Shown in pieces: positions 26,518-37,519 of a stretch of 64,000 bases of DNA. A program made the translations under genes and the position numbers. The notes under the pieces were generated by a model. That model saw nothing but the letters and a program-made list of their open reading frames with translations, was not told where the DNA came from and ran no database searches. The DNA is taken from positions 434,001 through 498,000 of the forward strand of contig CAWACW010000012.1 in assembly GCA_963780635.1 (NCBI GenBank). The letters run 5' to 3'. The stretch is from DATEPR01 sp963780635. Lineage in GTDB: Bacteria; Actinomycetota; Actinomycetes; Mycobacteriales; Pseudonocardiaceae. Within the stretch, counting starts at the first letter, position 1. The number at the start of each line of letters is the position of its first letter.

Positions 26518-27004
26518 GGGCTTGCTGGACGTCGGCGGCACGATGGCCGTCGTGCGGGAGCTGTCCATCGCCGAACTCCAGGAGCTGTACGAGCTGCGCA
26601 CCCTCGTCGAGCCCGCGTTGACCCGCATCGCGACGCCGAACGTCGGCCTGGCCGAGGTCACGATGATGACCGCGCTGGCCGAGACCATGGAAGGCGACCC
26701 GTCGCCGGCCGAGTGGCTGGCGGCGAACGCCCGGTTCCACGCGCTGGTCTACACCCGCGCCGACCGCAGGCGGATGATCCAGCTCACCGAGCAGCTGCGC
26801 AGGCTCACCGACCGGTACCTGTATCGGCACGTCGGCGTGTTCGGCAGGACCAGCCACTTGCACGCCGAACACCGGCTCATCCTGGACGCGGTCCGCCGCG
26901 GCGACGCGAACGCCGCCGCGGACCTGACCAGCGCACACCCCAGCACGTCACACGAGTTCATCCTGCGCTACCTGCTGGAGAACGAGATCATGTCGGCAGG
27001 CTGA
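26518..27004 (+). pseudogene. GntR/FadR-type regulator, lacking its DNA-binding domain
   Basis: The visible part matches the C-terminal FCD ligand domain: GTMAVVRELSIAELQELYELR, then ANARFHALVYTRADRR, then LHAEHRLILDAVRRGDANAAADL. The N-terminal winged helix is absent; upstream sequence in this frame belongs, on the other strand, to the MFS relic. A longer frame opens at an ATG near 26423 but those residues are not GntR-like. The protein, if made, could not bind DNA as a normal GntR regulator. Confidence 0.75.
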
Positions 27005-27031
27005 GACCACCATCGACGTCGGACCGGTCGG

Positions 27032-28194
27032 TCAGCCTTCCATCAGTTCACCGAGCAGTTTCGCGATCTGGTCGACCTCGATGAGGAACGCGTCGTGCCC
27101 GTGCGGTGACGAGATCACCCGCAGCGGCTCGTCGTCGGGCAGCCCCGCGACGATCTCGGCCTGCTGGTGGATCGGGTACAGCCGGTCACTGTCCACTCCG
27201 GCCACGAGCGTCCGTGCGGTGACCCGGCTCAGTGCGGCGGCGACCCCGCCCCTGCCACGACCCACGTCGTGACTGTTCATGGCCCGCACCAACGTCACGT
27301 AGCTGCCCGCGTCGAACCGGTCGAGCAGTTTCTCCGCGTGGTGGTCCAAATAGGACTCGACGGCGAACCTCCCGCCGCGTGTCGGGTCCTCGCCCGGCTG
27401 CGCCAGTCGGCCGAACCGCATCCGCAGCTCGCCCTCGCTGCGATACGTCACGTGCGCGATCCGGCGCGCGATACCGAGGCCGGCGTGCGGCCCCTGGCCG
27501 TCGGGCAGGTGGTGGTAGTCACCGCCGTGCCAGCCGGGGTCGCTCTCGATGGCGACGATCTGCGGCCAGCTCCACGCGATCTGCTCACCTGACGTACTGG
27601 CCGGCGCGGCCAGCACCAGCACCGCCGCGACCCGGTCGGGACGATCCACCGCCCATTCCAGCGATCGCATGCCGCCCATCGAGCCACCCAGCACCGCGGC
27701 CCATCGCTGGATGCCCAGCGCGTCCGCGAGCACCGCTTCTGCGGCGACCTGGTCGCGCACGGTGAGGTAGGGGAACCTGCTCCCCCACGGCTTGCCGTCC
27801 GGATGGGGTGACGCCGGACCGGTGCTGCCCTGGCAGCCGCCCAGCACGTTCGGCGCGATCACGAAATGCTTGTCCGGGTCGAGCACCTTGCCCGGCCCGA
27901 TCAGCCCGTCCCACCAACCCGGGGTCGGATGGCCGGTCTCGATCGGGCCGGCGACGTGGCTGTCGCCGGTCAGCGCATGCAACACGAGCACGGCGTTGGA
28001 CCGGTCGGCGTCGAGCGTGCCCCACGTCTCGTACGCGAGCTGGAAGCCCGGCAGCGTCTCGCCGGACTCCAGGGTGAGCGGCTCGCCGGTCCGGAACCAC
28101 TGCCGCCTGCCGTTCGGCGCGCCCTCCCGCCAGGCACCGGAGGCGGGAGGGCGTGTCGGCTCAGCCGAGGCCGAGGGCGTAGTCGTCGATTCGC

Positions 28195-28198
<4 letters not shown>
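27032..28198 (-). CDS. metX: Homoserine O-acetyltransferase
   Basis: The 388-residue alpha/beta hydrolase-fold enzyme converts homoserine and acetyl-CoA to O-acetylhomoserine. It has the LVLHALTGDSHVAG start of the fold, the nucleophile elbow GGSMGGMRSLEWA, and the late Asp/His pair (VDSDRLYPIHQQ and SPHGHDAFLIE). It begins at a GTG overlapping the metY stop (GTGA), so the two enzymes are translationally coupled and make homocysteine by direct sulfhydrylation. The transcript is not linked to the GntR relic that converges on it. Confidence 0.95.
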
Positions 28199-29502
<1,304 letters not shown>

Positions 29503-29720
29503 CACAGATCTCCTGACTCGACGGTGTGTACGGAGCGTAATCGCGACGCTAGCCGCTAGGCCAGATGTACGAAAGTCGGTCCGCTCTGTGGGAACGGTTG
29601 AACGACCGGCAATTTCGGCCGTCGACTCATCACATGTGGTGAGCTACCTGCGCAAATACCCGTCCGCGGCACGGTCGCGCCGTACCTTGTCGGCACCGAA
29701 CCGGATGGGAGCACAGGAAC

Positions 29721-30611
29721 ATGGTCGAGTTGGTGTCGACAGCACGCCGTCGCGAACTGGGTGCCGAGCTACGGCGGATCCGCGAGCGGAGCGGACTCAA
29801 CGGGATCGACATGGCGACGAAGCTGGGCTGGGCACCGAGCATGGTCTCGCGGGCCGAAACCGGCAAACGCTCGATGAGCCCGATCGAAGTGGCGACCTAT
29901 ATGGGCCTGTGCGGAGTCGCCGGAGACCAACTGGCAGACCTTCTGAGTCTGGCTGACGAGCCTGACGCCCACCGGCTCAAGTCACATGGCGATCAACTGC
30001 CGGACGACCTGCGCACGCTGATATTTCATGAACAGACAGCCACTGTGATCGAAAGCTTTCAACTGATCTACCTTCCAGGCGTCGCCCAGACCGAGGACTA
30101 CGCACGCTCACTATTCCGAGGCCTCGGCGTCGAACCCACTCTCATCGAGGATGGTGTGCGCAACAGGATCAGCCGCCGCGATGTCCTGACCCGGGTCAAC
30201 CCGGCTCAATGCAGCTTCTATGTCCATGAAAACGTGCTCAGGACGCCGATCGGTGACCCGCAGGTGATGTACGAGCAGATGCTGCACCTGCTGTTCCTCG
30301 GCACCCGACCGCAATGCTCCATCCGGGTAGTGCCGCTCGCAGCGGGTGGCCGAGGGACAGCGAGCGGGGCGTTCCAGATCTTCGACTATCCGGAGGGTGC
30401 GCCGGTGGTCTGTCTGCAGCACGAGACGACAAGCGAGTTCCTCGAAAGCCGCACCGACCTGCTGCGCTATCGCGCCACTCTGAACCGGGTCGCCACCGCC
30501 GCCCTGGATGAGGCACGATCGAGGGAGTTGATTGCCTCGCTAGCAAGCGCCTACGAGCGGCAGGGAGTGGCACAGAATGGCGGAGGGTCAGGCAGTTTGG
30601 CGAAAAAGTAG
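29721..30611 (+). CDS. XRE-family regulator with DUF5753 domain
   Basis: The 296-residue protein has an N-terminal XRE helix-turn-helix (LGAELRRIRERSGLNGIDMATKLGWAPSMVSRAETGKR, residues ~12-50) and a C-terminal DUF5753 domain (ESFQLIYLPGVAQTEDYARSLF ... EFLESRTDLLRYRATLNRVATAALDE). This is the standard actinomycete layout of regulators paired with a DUF397 protein, linked in streptomycetes to development and antibiotic control. The DUF397 gene starts inside its last 35 bases. It is divergent from metY. Confidence 0.92.
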   Translation: MVELVSTARRRELGAELRRIRERSGLNGIDMATKLGWAPSMVSRAETGKRSMSPIEVATYMGLCGVAGDQLADLLSLADEPDAHRLKSHGDQLPDDLRTLIFHEQTATVIESFQLIYLPGVAQTEDYARSLFRGLGVEPTLIEDGVRNRISRRDVLTRVNPAQCSFYVHENVLRTPIGDPQVMYEQMLHLLFLGTRPQCSIRVVPLAAGGRGTASGAFQIFDYPEGAPVVCLQHETTSEFLESRTDLLRYRATLNRVATAALDEARSRELIASLASAYERQGVAQNGGGSGSLAKK

Positions 30612-30768
30612 TCACAGCGGCAATCCGAACACCGACTGCGTCGAGGTCGCGTTCGCGGCCGAAGCGGTCGGCGTGCGGGACTCGAAGAACGCAGCAGGGC
30701 CGAAACTGAGCTTCGCGGCCGATTCATGGCTCGATTTTGTTTGCCGGAAAGGTGACCGGCGCGACTAG
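30577..30768 (+). CDS. DUF397 small protein
   Basis: A 63-residue DUF397 protein, recognised from WRKSSHSGNPNTDCVEVAF and VGVRDSKNAAGPKLSFAADSWLDF. Such proteins are the small partners of DUF5753 regulators; some act like antitoxins or modulators of the pair. The ATG at 30577 lies within the upstream gene in another frame, so translation is probably coupled. Confidence 0.92.
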   Translation: MAEGQAVWRKSSHSGNPNTDCVEVAFAAEAVGVRDSKNAAGPKLSFAADSWLDFVCRKGDRRD

Positions 30769-30783
30769 AGGGCGAAACCGAGG

Positions 30784-31686
30784 TTGTCACAGTTCGGATG
30801 GGTTGATCTACCAACGGAAATCCGTACGGCCGTACAGGACAGCATCGGGCCTGTTCATTCCGCCGTCGACCTGGGCGAAGGACAGAACAACGACCTGGCG
30901 GTCAAGCTCGACCGCACCGGGCGGCGGCCGGTCTTCCTCAAGGGTGTGCGTGGTGGCGGTCGACGCGGGTTGTTCCTGGACAACGAGGTGACCACGGCCC
31001 GCTTGGTCGGTGACGCGGCCCCGGCCGTCCTGTGTCACGTCGAACGCGGCGAGTGGCAGGTCGTCGGATTCGAGTACGTCTCCGGACGACCTGCCGACCT
31101 GTCACCCGGGTCAGCCGACCTGGTCCGGATAGCTCGCACCCTCGACGCACTCGGCGAGCGGTCGGCCGGTGGCACCCGGCCGCTTCGCCTGCGGTGGAGC
31201 AACTCGAACCACTGGCGCAACGTGGCCGACCTCGCACCTGACAGCGTGCGCGGCTGGGACGTCGACGAGATGTGCCGCTGGTCTGCCAAGGCGGCCGAGT
31301 TGGTCGACGGCGATCGCCTCGTACACACGGACCTGCACCGCGATCAGTTCCTGATCGGCGACGACGGCCACGTGTCCGTGATCGACTGGGCGTTTCCCGG
31401 CGCGGGCGCACCCTGGGTCGACACGGCCTTCCTGTCCCTGCGCCTCACCGCATCGGGGCACACCTACGCCGAGGCGCGGCAGTGGGCGCGCGAGCGGGCA
31501 GGCTGGGCCGCGCTGGACCGGGACACGATGGCCGAGGCGGTCACGGCGTGGTCGGTCTACGTGGCGGGACTCTGGTCATGGTTCGCCGCCCTGGACACCG
31601 CGGCGTACGGCGCGCAGTGCCGAGCGAGGCTCGCGCGCGACTACGCAGCGTGCTGCCTACGGGACCTGGCCGGAGCGCCACTGTGA
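30784..31686 (+). CDS. Aminoglycoside phosphotransferase-like kinase
   Basis: The 300-residue protein has the APH/choline-kinase fold. A nucleotide loop region (FLKGVRGGGRRGLFLDNEVTT) precedes the catalytic LVHTDLHRDQFLIGDDGHVSVIDW, giving catalytic Asp183 and metal-binding Asp201. The usual Asn of the HxDxxxxN motif is Gln here, so kinase activity is likely but not certain. The only in-frame start after the DUF397 stop is a TTG at 30784, with AGAGGG about 11 bases upstream. It follows the XRE/DUF397 pair by 15 bases and may be part of their operon. The substrate is unknown, not necessarily an antibiotic. Confidence 0.8.
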   Translation: MSQFGWVDLPTEIRTAVQDSIGPVHSAVDLGEGQNNDLAVKLDRTGRRPVFLKGVRGGGRRGLFLDNEVTTARLVGDAAPAVLCHVERGEWQVVGFEYVSGRPADLSPGSADLVRIARTLDALGERSAGGTRPLRLRWSNSNHWRNVADLAPDSVRGWDVDEMCRWSAKAAELVDGDRLVHTDLHRDQFLIGDDGHVSVIDWAFPGAGAPWVDTAFLSLRLTASGHTYAEARQWARERAGWAALDRDTMAEAVTAWSVYVAGLWSWFAALDTAAYGAQCRARLARDYAACCLRDLAGAPL

Positions 31687-31704
31687 TGACTGTGACAATG
31701 TTTC

Positions 31705-31717
31705 ATAACGTCGTTAT
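31705..31717. promoter_or_regulatory. 13-bp palindrome ATAACG-T-CGTTAT upstream of dnaE
   Basis: A perfect palindrome 64 bases before the dnaE start, in the 95-base gap after the APH-like gene. It does not match the actinomycete LexA box. It could be an operator for an unknown regulator. Confidence 0.35.
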
Positions 31718-31781
31718 CGTCAACACGCCGACGCGTCCAGCCAGTCCCGTTCGTGTCGGGCAGAGGGACTAATCTGCCTAC

Positions 31782-34700
31782 GTGCCGGACTCCTTCGTTC
31801 ACCTGCATGTCCACACCGAGTACTCCATGCTCGACGGTGCGGCGAAGGTCGCTCCACTGTTCGCCGAGGCGGAGCGGCTGCAGATGCCGGCGGTGGCGAT
31901 GACCGACCACGGCAACATGTATGCCTCGGCCGACTTCTACCGGCAGAGCAAGAAGACGGGCGTCAAGCCGATCATCGGCATCGAGGCCTACCTCGCCCCG
32001 ACCAGCCGCTTCCACAAGAAGCCGGTGTTCTGGGGGCAGTCGGGCCAGCGTGCCACCGACGAGATGGGCGAGGGCGGCGACGTCTCGGGCGCCGGTGCGT
32101 ACACCCACATGACGATGCTCGCCGCGAACGCGACCGGGCTGCGGAACCTGTTCAGGCTGTCCAGCCTCGCGTCGTTCGAGGGCTACTACCGCAAGCCGCG
32201 GATGGACCGCGACCTGATCGCCGAGCACGCCGAGGGGATCCTCGCGACCACCGGCTGCCCGTCCGGCGAGGTGCAGACGCGGCTGCGGCTGGGTCAGCCC
32301 GCCGAGGCGCTCCAGGCGGCGAGTGACTATCGCGACATCTTCGGGGCGGGCAACTTCTTCCTCGAACTGATGGACCACGGGCTACCGCTGGAGCGCTCCG
32401 TGCGGCAGGGCCTGCTGGACGTCGGCCGCAAGCTGGACCTCAAGGTGCTGCCGACCAACGACAGCCACTACGTCACCCGCGACCAGGCCGACATGCACTC
32501 GGCGCTGCTGTGCGTGCAGGCGGGCAAGACCCTGGACGACCCGAACCGGTTCAAGCTGGAAGGCGACGGCTACTACCTGAAGTCCGCGGCCGAGATGCGC
32601 GAGTACTGGGACAAGGAACTGCCCGGTGCTGCCGACAACACACTGCTTGTCGCGGAGCGGATCGAGTCCTACGGCGAGATCTACGACTTCGTGGACCGGA
32701 TGCCGCGCTTCCCGGTGCCCGATGGCAAGACCGAGGACGACCTGCTGCGTGAGGAAGTCGAGCAGTTCGTTCCGACCCGGTACCCCAACGGTGTCGACCC
32801 GGAGATCCAGGACCGGATCGACTACGAGCTGCGGGTCATCGCCAAGATGGGCTTCAGCGCGTACTTCCTGGTGGTCGGCGACCTGGTCCGGTGGGCGAAG
32901 GAGCAGAAGATCCGGGTCGGTCCCGGTCGTGGGTCGGCCACCGGCGCGATCGTGGCCTACATCCTGCACATCACCGACCTGGACCCGATCGAGCACTCGC
33001 TGATCTTCGAGCGGTTCCTGAACCCGGAGCGCGTGTCGCCGCCCGACATCGACCTCGACTTCGACGACCGGCGGCGCGGCGACGTGATGCGCTACACGGT
33101 CGACAAGTGGGGCGCGGAGAACGTGGCCCAGGTGATCACGTTCGGCACGATCAAGACCAAGGCCGCGATCAAGGACGCCTCGCGGGTGCTGCACGGCCAG
33201 CCCGGCTTCAGCATCGCCGACAAGATCTCCAAGGCGCTGCCGCCGCCGATCATGGCCAAGGACATCCCGATCTCGGGCATCTTCGACCCGCAGCACGAGC
33301 GGTACCAGGAAGCGGCCGAGGTGCGGTCGCTGGCCGAGACCGACCCGCAGATCGGCAAGATCATGGAGACCGCGCGCGGGCTGGAGGGCCTGGTCCGCAA
33401 CGCGGGTGTGCACGCCTGCGCGGTGATCCTCTCGTCGCAGCCGCTGATGGACGTGATCCCGCTGTGGCGACGCGACGACGGCGCCACCATCACCGGCTGG
33501 GACTACCCGTCGTGTGAGGACATCGGCCTGCTGAAGATGGACTTCCTGGGCCTGTCCACGTTGACCATCATCGACGACGCGATCAACGCGGTGAAGGCCA
33601 ACCACGGCATCGAGATCGACCTGGCCACGCTGCCGCTGGACGACAAGGCCACGTTCGAACTGTACGGGCGGGGCGACACGCTGGGCGTGTTCCAGGTCGA
33701 TGGTGCCGCCATGCGGGACCTGCTGCGGCGCATGCAGCCGAAGAAGTTCGGTGACATCGCCGCCGTGCTGGCGCTGTACCGGCCGGGTCCGATGGCGGCC
33801 AACGCGCACATCAACTACGCGGAGCGCGCCAACGGGCGGCAGAGGTTCACGCCGATCCACCCGGAGCTCAAGGAAGCGCTCGAACCGATCCTCGGTGAGA
33901 CCTACCACCTGCTGGTCTACCAAGAGCAGGTGATGGCGATCGCGCAGCAACTCGCCGGGTACACGCTCGGTGGCGCCGACCTGCTCCGCCGCTCGATGGG
34001 CAAGAAGAAGAAAGAGATCATCGAGAAGGAGTACGAGAACTTCCATTCCGGCATGACCGGCAAGGGGTTCTCGGCGGAGGCCACGCAGACGCTGTGGGAC
34101 GTGATGCTCCCGTTCGCCGGGTACGCGTTCAACAAGTCGCACACCGCCGGCTACGGGCTGGTGTCCTACTGGACGGCCTACCTCAAGGCGAACTACCCGG
34201 CCGAGTTCATGGCCGCGCAGCTCACGTCCAACGGTGACAACAAGGACAAGTCCGCGATCTACCTGTCCGAGTGCCGCAGGCTGGGCATCAAGGTGCTGCC
34301 GCCGGACGTCAACGAGTCGGTGTACGCGTTCGCCGCGGTGGGCGAGAACATCAGGTTCGGGTTGGGCGCGGTGCGCAACGTCGGGTCCAATGTGGTCAGT
34401 TCGATCGTGGCGACGCGGGAGAAGAAGGGCAAGTACACCTCGTTCACCGACTTCCTGGAGAAGGCGGAACTGGTGTGCTGCAACAAGAGGGTCATCGAGT
34501 CGCTGATCAAGGCTGGCTCGTTCGACTCGTTCGAGCACACCCGCCGCTCGCTGATGAACGTGCACGAGGAGGCCGTCGACGCGGTCACCGGGCTCAAGCG
34601 CCAGGAGGCGATGGGCCAGTTCGACCTGTTCGGCGCGGGTGACGCCACCGCTGAGCCGGATCTGTCCTCGTCGCCGTTGGCGCACCTGAACCTGACGCCC

Positions 34701-35348
34701 GAGGAGTGGCCGCGCAAGCAACTGCTCGGGTACGAGCGGGAGATGCTGGGCCTGTACGTGTCGGCGCACCCGCTCGACGGCGCCGAGCCGATCCTGCGCA
34801 AGCACGCCCCGAAGCCGATCGCGGTGGTGATCGACGAGGCGCCCAAGGACGGCGAGGTCGTCGTATCCGGGATGATCGCGTCGGTGGAGCGCCGGGTGAA
34901 CAAGAACGGCGAGCCCTGGGCGATCGTCAAGCTGGAGGACCTGGACGCGTCCATCGACATCCTGTTCTTCGCCAAGTCGTACTCGGTGATGCACGAGGAC
35001 CTGGTCGCCGACTCGGCGGTGGCGATCAAGGGCCGGGTGAACTGGCGAGAGGACCAGATGTCGGTGTTCGGCGGCGGTGTCGTACCGCTGGACATCAGCG
35101 AGGCCGAGCACAGCCCCGGGATCGCGCCCGCGTTCGTGCTGCGGGCGGAGGCGGCGAAGCTCGACGAGGACTGCATCAGCGAGCTGCGCTCGGCGCTGTC
35201 CGCGCACAAGGGTGACGTGCCGGTGCAGATCGTGGTCTGTTACCAGGGCCGGGAAATCCCGCTGGCCGTGGATTCGTATCCGGTGTCGGTGTCGTCGGCG
35301 CTGCTGGGCGAGTTGAAGGCCATCCGCGGCATCACCGTCGCTGCGTAA
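31782..35348 (+). CDS. dnaE1: DNA polymerase III alpha subunit
   Basis: This 1188-residue polymerase begins with a PHP exonuclease domain (FVHLHVHTEYSMLDGA, MTDHGNM) whose metal ligands look intact, as in actinobacterial DnaE1, where it proofreads. The palm has DIDLDFDD (residues 422-429) among the catalytic Asp residues. Fingers, a tandem HhH region (PFAGYAFNKSHTAGYGLVSYWTAYLK) and a C-terminal OB fold (VVVSGMIASVERRVNKNGEPWAIVKLED) follow. It is the essential replicative polymerase. It starts at a GTG with a weak ribosome site. Confidence 0.97.
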   Translation: MPDSFVHLHVHTEYSMLDGAAKVAPLFAEAERLQMPAVAMTDHGNMYASADFYRQSKKTGVKPIIGIEAYLAPTSRFHKKPVFWGQSGQRATDEMGEGGDVSGAGAYTHMTMLAANATGLRNLFRLSSLASFEGYYRKPRMDRDLIAEHAEGILATTGCPSGEVQTRLRLGQPAEALQAASDYRDIFGAGNFFLELMDHGLPLERSVRQGLLDVGRKLDLKVLPTNDSHYVTRDQADMHSALLCVQAGKTLDDPNRFKLEGDGYYLKSAAEMREYWDKELPGAADNTLLVAERIESYGEIYDFVDRMPRFPVPDGKTEDDLLREEVEQFVPTRYPNGVDPEIQDRIDYELRVIAKMGFSAYFLVVGDLVRWAKEQKIRVGPGRGSATGAIVAYILHITDLDPIEHSLIFERFLNPERVSPPDIDLDFDDRRRGDVMRYTVDKWGAENVAQVITFGTIKTKAAIKDASRVLHGQPGFSIADKISKALPPPIMAKDIPISGIFDPQHERYQEAAEVRSLAETDPQIGKIMETARGLEGLVRNAGVHACAVILSSQPLMDVIPLWRRDDGATITGWDYPSCEDIGLLKMDFLGLSTLTIIDDAINAVKANHGIEIDLATLPLDDKATFELYGRGDTLGVFQVDGAAMRDLLRRMQPKKFGDIAAVLALYRPGPMAANAHINYAERANGRQRFTPIHPELKEALEPILGETYHLLVYQEQVMAIAQQLAGYTLGGADLLRRSMGKKKKEIIEKEYENFHSGMTGKGFSAEATQTLWDVMLPFAGYAFNKSHTAGYGLVSYWTAYLKANYPAEFMAAQLTSNGDNKDKSAIYLSECRRLGIKVLPPDVNESVYAFAAVGENIRFGLGAVRNVGSNVVSSIVATREKKGKYTSFTDFLEKAELVCCNKRVIESLIKAGSFDSFEHTRRSLMNVHEEAVDAVTGLKRQEAMGQFDLFGAGDATAEPDLSSSPLAHLNLTPEEWPRKQLLGYEREMLGLYVSAHPLDGAEPILRKHAPKPIAVVIDEAPKDGEVVVSGMIASVERRVNKNGEPWAIVKLEDLDASIDILFFAKSYSVMHEDLVADSAVAIKGRVNWREDQMSVFGGGVVPLDISEAEHSPGIAPAFVLRAEAAKLDEDCISELRSALSAHKGDVPVQIVVCYQGREIPLAVDSYPVSVSSALLGELKAIRGITVAA

Positions 35349-35465
35349 CCGCTCGGTCACGCCGAGTGCGCTGCCGGCGTTCGGCAGTGTTCTGTACGGA
35401 GACCTGCTGGCCCTGCTCGGCGCACCGATCGGGCCGGGCGACATGGCGTAGAGATCAAGCCGACA

Positions 35466-35812
35466 TCAATACTTGGCCGGTAGGGCTATCAGCGCGAGGG
35501 CGCCGATAGCGCAGATGACCTGCGCGAACCCCACAAAGTGCCCTGCGCCAGGTTCTGCGCCGAGCGTTCACGCCGATAGCCGTACACGGTCGCGACGGTC
35601 ACCACGTATGGGAAGACCCACAACCAGCTGTACCGAGCCTGCGTGATCGTGACAACCGTGGTTGCCACGATCATGACAACCACGAGCATGTAGGCCACCA
35701 TGGGCGCACGCAGCGGCACGCGATAGGGCTGTTGTGACAGCGGTACGTGCGCCCGTCGACGGAATGGACGTCCGCCGTCGTGTGCGCCTTCGTCGATCGG
35801 GTCTGGCGACAT
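35466..35812 (-). pseudogene. Two-helix membrane protein, frameshifted copy
   Basis: The N-terminal ~90 residues are parallel to the intact neighbour at 35823: AHVPLSQQPYRVPLRAPMVAYML, SWLWVFPYVVTVATVYGYRRERSAQN. At about 35527-35533 the frame slips as if one base were missing. Continuing in the next frame yields FAQVICAIGALALIALPAKY and a stop, matching the neighbour's end. As written it stops at 35489 after a spurious tail. Its ATG lies 10 bases after the neighbour's stop, so the two are one operon made by duplication. Confidence 0.75.
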
Positions 35813-35822
35813 GGCCTATACG

Positions 35823-36152
35823 TCAGTACTTGGCCGGTAGTGCGATGAGCGCGATCGCGCCGAAAGTGCAGCCCAGTTGCACGAAAAGCCACGTAGAGCC
35901 CTGTGCCATGTTCGTCGCCGCGCGTTCGCGCCGATGGCTGTAAATAGATGCGGCCGTCACCAGGTACGGAACCACCCACAACCAGCTGAACCTGCCGCTT
36001 GTCAGCGTCAGGGCCGTGGTTGAGAGGATCATGATCAGGATGAGCATGTAGGCGACGAAAGGCGCCTTCCGCGAACGGCGATAGGGCTGTTGTGACAACG
36101 GTATGTGCGGCCGTCGACGGGACGGATGTCCCCCGGTCGAGCTGTCAGTCAT
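35823..36152 (-). CDS. Two-helix membrane protein
   Basis: The 109-residue protein has an arginine-rich cytoplasmic start (RRRPHIPLSQQPYRRSRKAP), then hydrophobic segments APFVAYMLILIMILSTTALTLT and SWLWVVPYLVTAASIY, and a third, LFVQLGCTFGAIALIALPAKY, at the end. I recognise no named family. It is divergent from a WXG100-like gene pair and duplicated next door, so it may serve as a membrane partner of that locus. The ATG at 36152 has GGGGGACGA upstream. Confidence 0.65.
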   Translation of the reverse strand: MTDSSTGGHPSRRRPHIPLSQQPYRRSRKAPFVAYMLILIMILSTTALTLTSGRFSWLWVVPYLVTAASIYSHRRERAATNMAQGSTWLFVQLGCTFGAIALIALPAKY

Positions 36153-36367
36153 GGCTCGTCCCCCCGATTGTTGACGATACTCCGCGCCGACCAGGGCGTG
36201 ATCGTGCCAACCGCTGCTGTGCGGCGTGCCAACCCGGCCACGGCGAAAATGTCGAACTGGCCCAAGGGTAAGAGTAACTCTCGGTACAGTACTGGTGACC
36301 ATCGGGCATCGGACCTGGCGAACTTGTCACCTGGATGCCCAGCGACCGCCGATCAGTCAGGGGGCTG

Positions 36368-37519
36368 ATGGCTGACTTCACTGTGGCACCGTCGGCGTTG
36401 ACATCGTTCGCGAGACAACTTTCCGGCGCCGCGACCGGATCGGGTACCGAAGGACTCGACAACGAATTTCTTACCGCCGCGCAGGACTACACACATGAAT
36501 GGGTCAAGCTCAAGGGCGGCTCCGGCGGTATGATCTTCAGTCCCATCGTCGGCGCTATGGACAGGCTGGATGGCCAGATCTGCACAAATTACACCGACAT
36601 CGGCGAACTACTGATCTCGTCAGCGGACGGTTTGACCGCGTCAGCCACCACATACGGCAAGCAGGACCATGCGACCGCCGTGCACCTCGACTCGATCTAC
36701 AAGCCCACCGGGGTTACCCCACTATCCGATAACGTCGACACATCGAGCCCGGCTGTCGATCCGGTGAGTGTGCTCACCGAGCCATCAGAAGACGGTGCGG
36801 TTCCCGACTTCGCGCAGCAAATCCTCGACGCCGTCGGGTACTTCAGTGAGACGGAACTCGTTCTCAAGATTCTCGCCCTGTTCCACCTCAACGTCGAGGA
36901 CTGGGTGAAACAACGTTTCTTCGGCGACTTCAAGAGAGTCGCCCAGTGCCGCAACGCATTGATCAACCTCAGCAAGTTCGATGACGCCGCCGCGACGAAC
37001 CTGGCCGATGGCACCAACGGCATGATGAAATCATGGCGCGGTTCGGCAGCGTCGGCAGCTCAGAGCTACTTCGACCATTTCGCCAACGGCCTCGGAAACC
37101 ACAGTAGTCAACTGTCCGGCCTTGCGCAGAAACTAGAAGCCCTCGTGGTGGCTATTCAGCAAGCCGGCTCGACGGTGATCGGCGGCATCACGCTGGCACT
37201 CGACGCGGCGGCCGAGGGCGCGGCGGCGCTGGCTGCGGCCGGATGTTTGGAGGAGGTCCCGGTCGTCGACGTCCTGATGGACATCATCGGCGCCTGGAGG
37301 GTCACCAAGATCATCACCAGGGTCCACGAACTAAGTGCGATATGGGGCTATGTATGGGGTGGCCTGCAAACCCTGATGAGTGGGGTACTGCTGGCGATCG
37401 GAGCACTGCAAACCTACAGTGCGGCCGCCAAGCTGCCGTCGGTCGGATACGCCAACGCGGCCGAAGGGCAACGACCTGCCGAGGACACGGCCACGAATGA
37501 CACGCGGAGACCGCAATGA
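36368..37519 (+). CDS. WXG100-superfamily-like (type VII/ESX-associated) protein
   Basis: The 383-residue protein starts at an ATG with AGGGGGCTG before it. It has helical N-terminal and central regions with type VII substrate features: FTVAPSALTSFARQLSG at the start, and a central MKSWRGSAASAAQSYFDHFANGLGNHSSQLSGLAQ that resembles a WXG100 hairpin (SWRG in place of WxG). Two hydrophobic segments follow (residues ~265-300 and 335-355). It might be a secreted effector or a structural component. The next gene overlaps its stop. No core ESX machinery is adjacent. Confidence 0.6.
   Translation: MADFTVAPSALTSFARQLSGAATGSGTEGLDNEFLTAAQDYTHEWVKLKGGSGGMIFSPIVGAMDRLDGQICTNYTDIGELLISSADGLTASATTYGKQDHATAVHLDSIYKPTGVTPLSDNVDTSSPAVDPVSVLTEPSEDGAVPDFAQQILDAVGYFSETELVLKILALFHLNVEDWVKQRFFGDFKRVAQCRNALINLSKFDDAAATNLADGTNGMMKSWRGSAASAAQSYFDHFANGLGNHSSQLSGLAQKLEALVVAIQQAGSTVIGGITLALDAAAEGAAALAAAGCLEEVPVVDVLMDIIGAWRVTKIITRVHELSAIWGYVWGGLQTLMSGVLLAIGALQTYSAAAKLPSVGYANAAEGQRPAEDTATNDTRRPQ

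Noticed and set aside
29503..29720. SAM riboswitch before metY
   Set aside because: No conserved SAM riboswitch core could be identified; only a short hairpin-like repeat is present.
32382..35444. 1020-codon minus-strand frame opposite dnaE1
   Set aside because: It is antisense to a conserved polymerase and its translation looks like GC-rich shadow sequence.
35349..35465. Short plus-strand tail reading LLALLGAPIGPGDMA
   Set aside because: Looks like the end of a gene but has no start, no upstream frame and no family.
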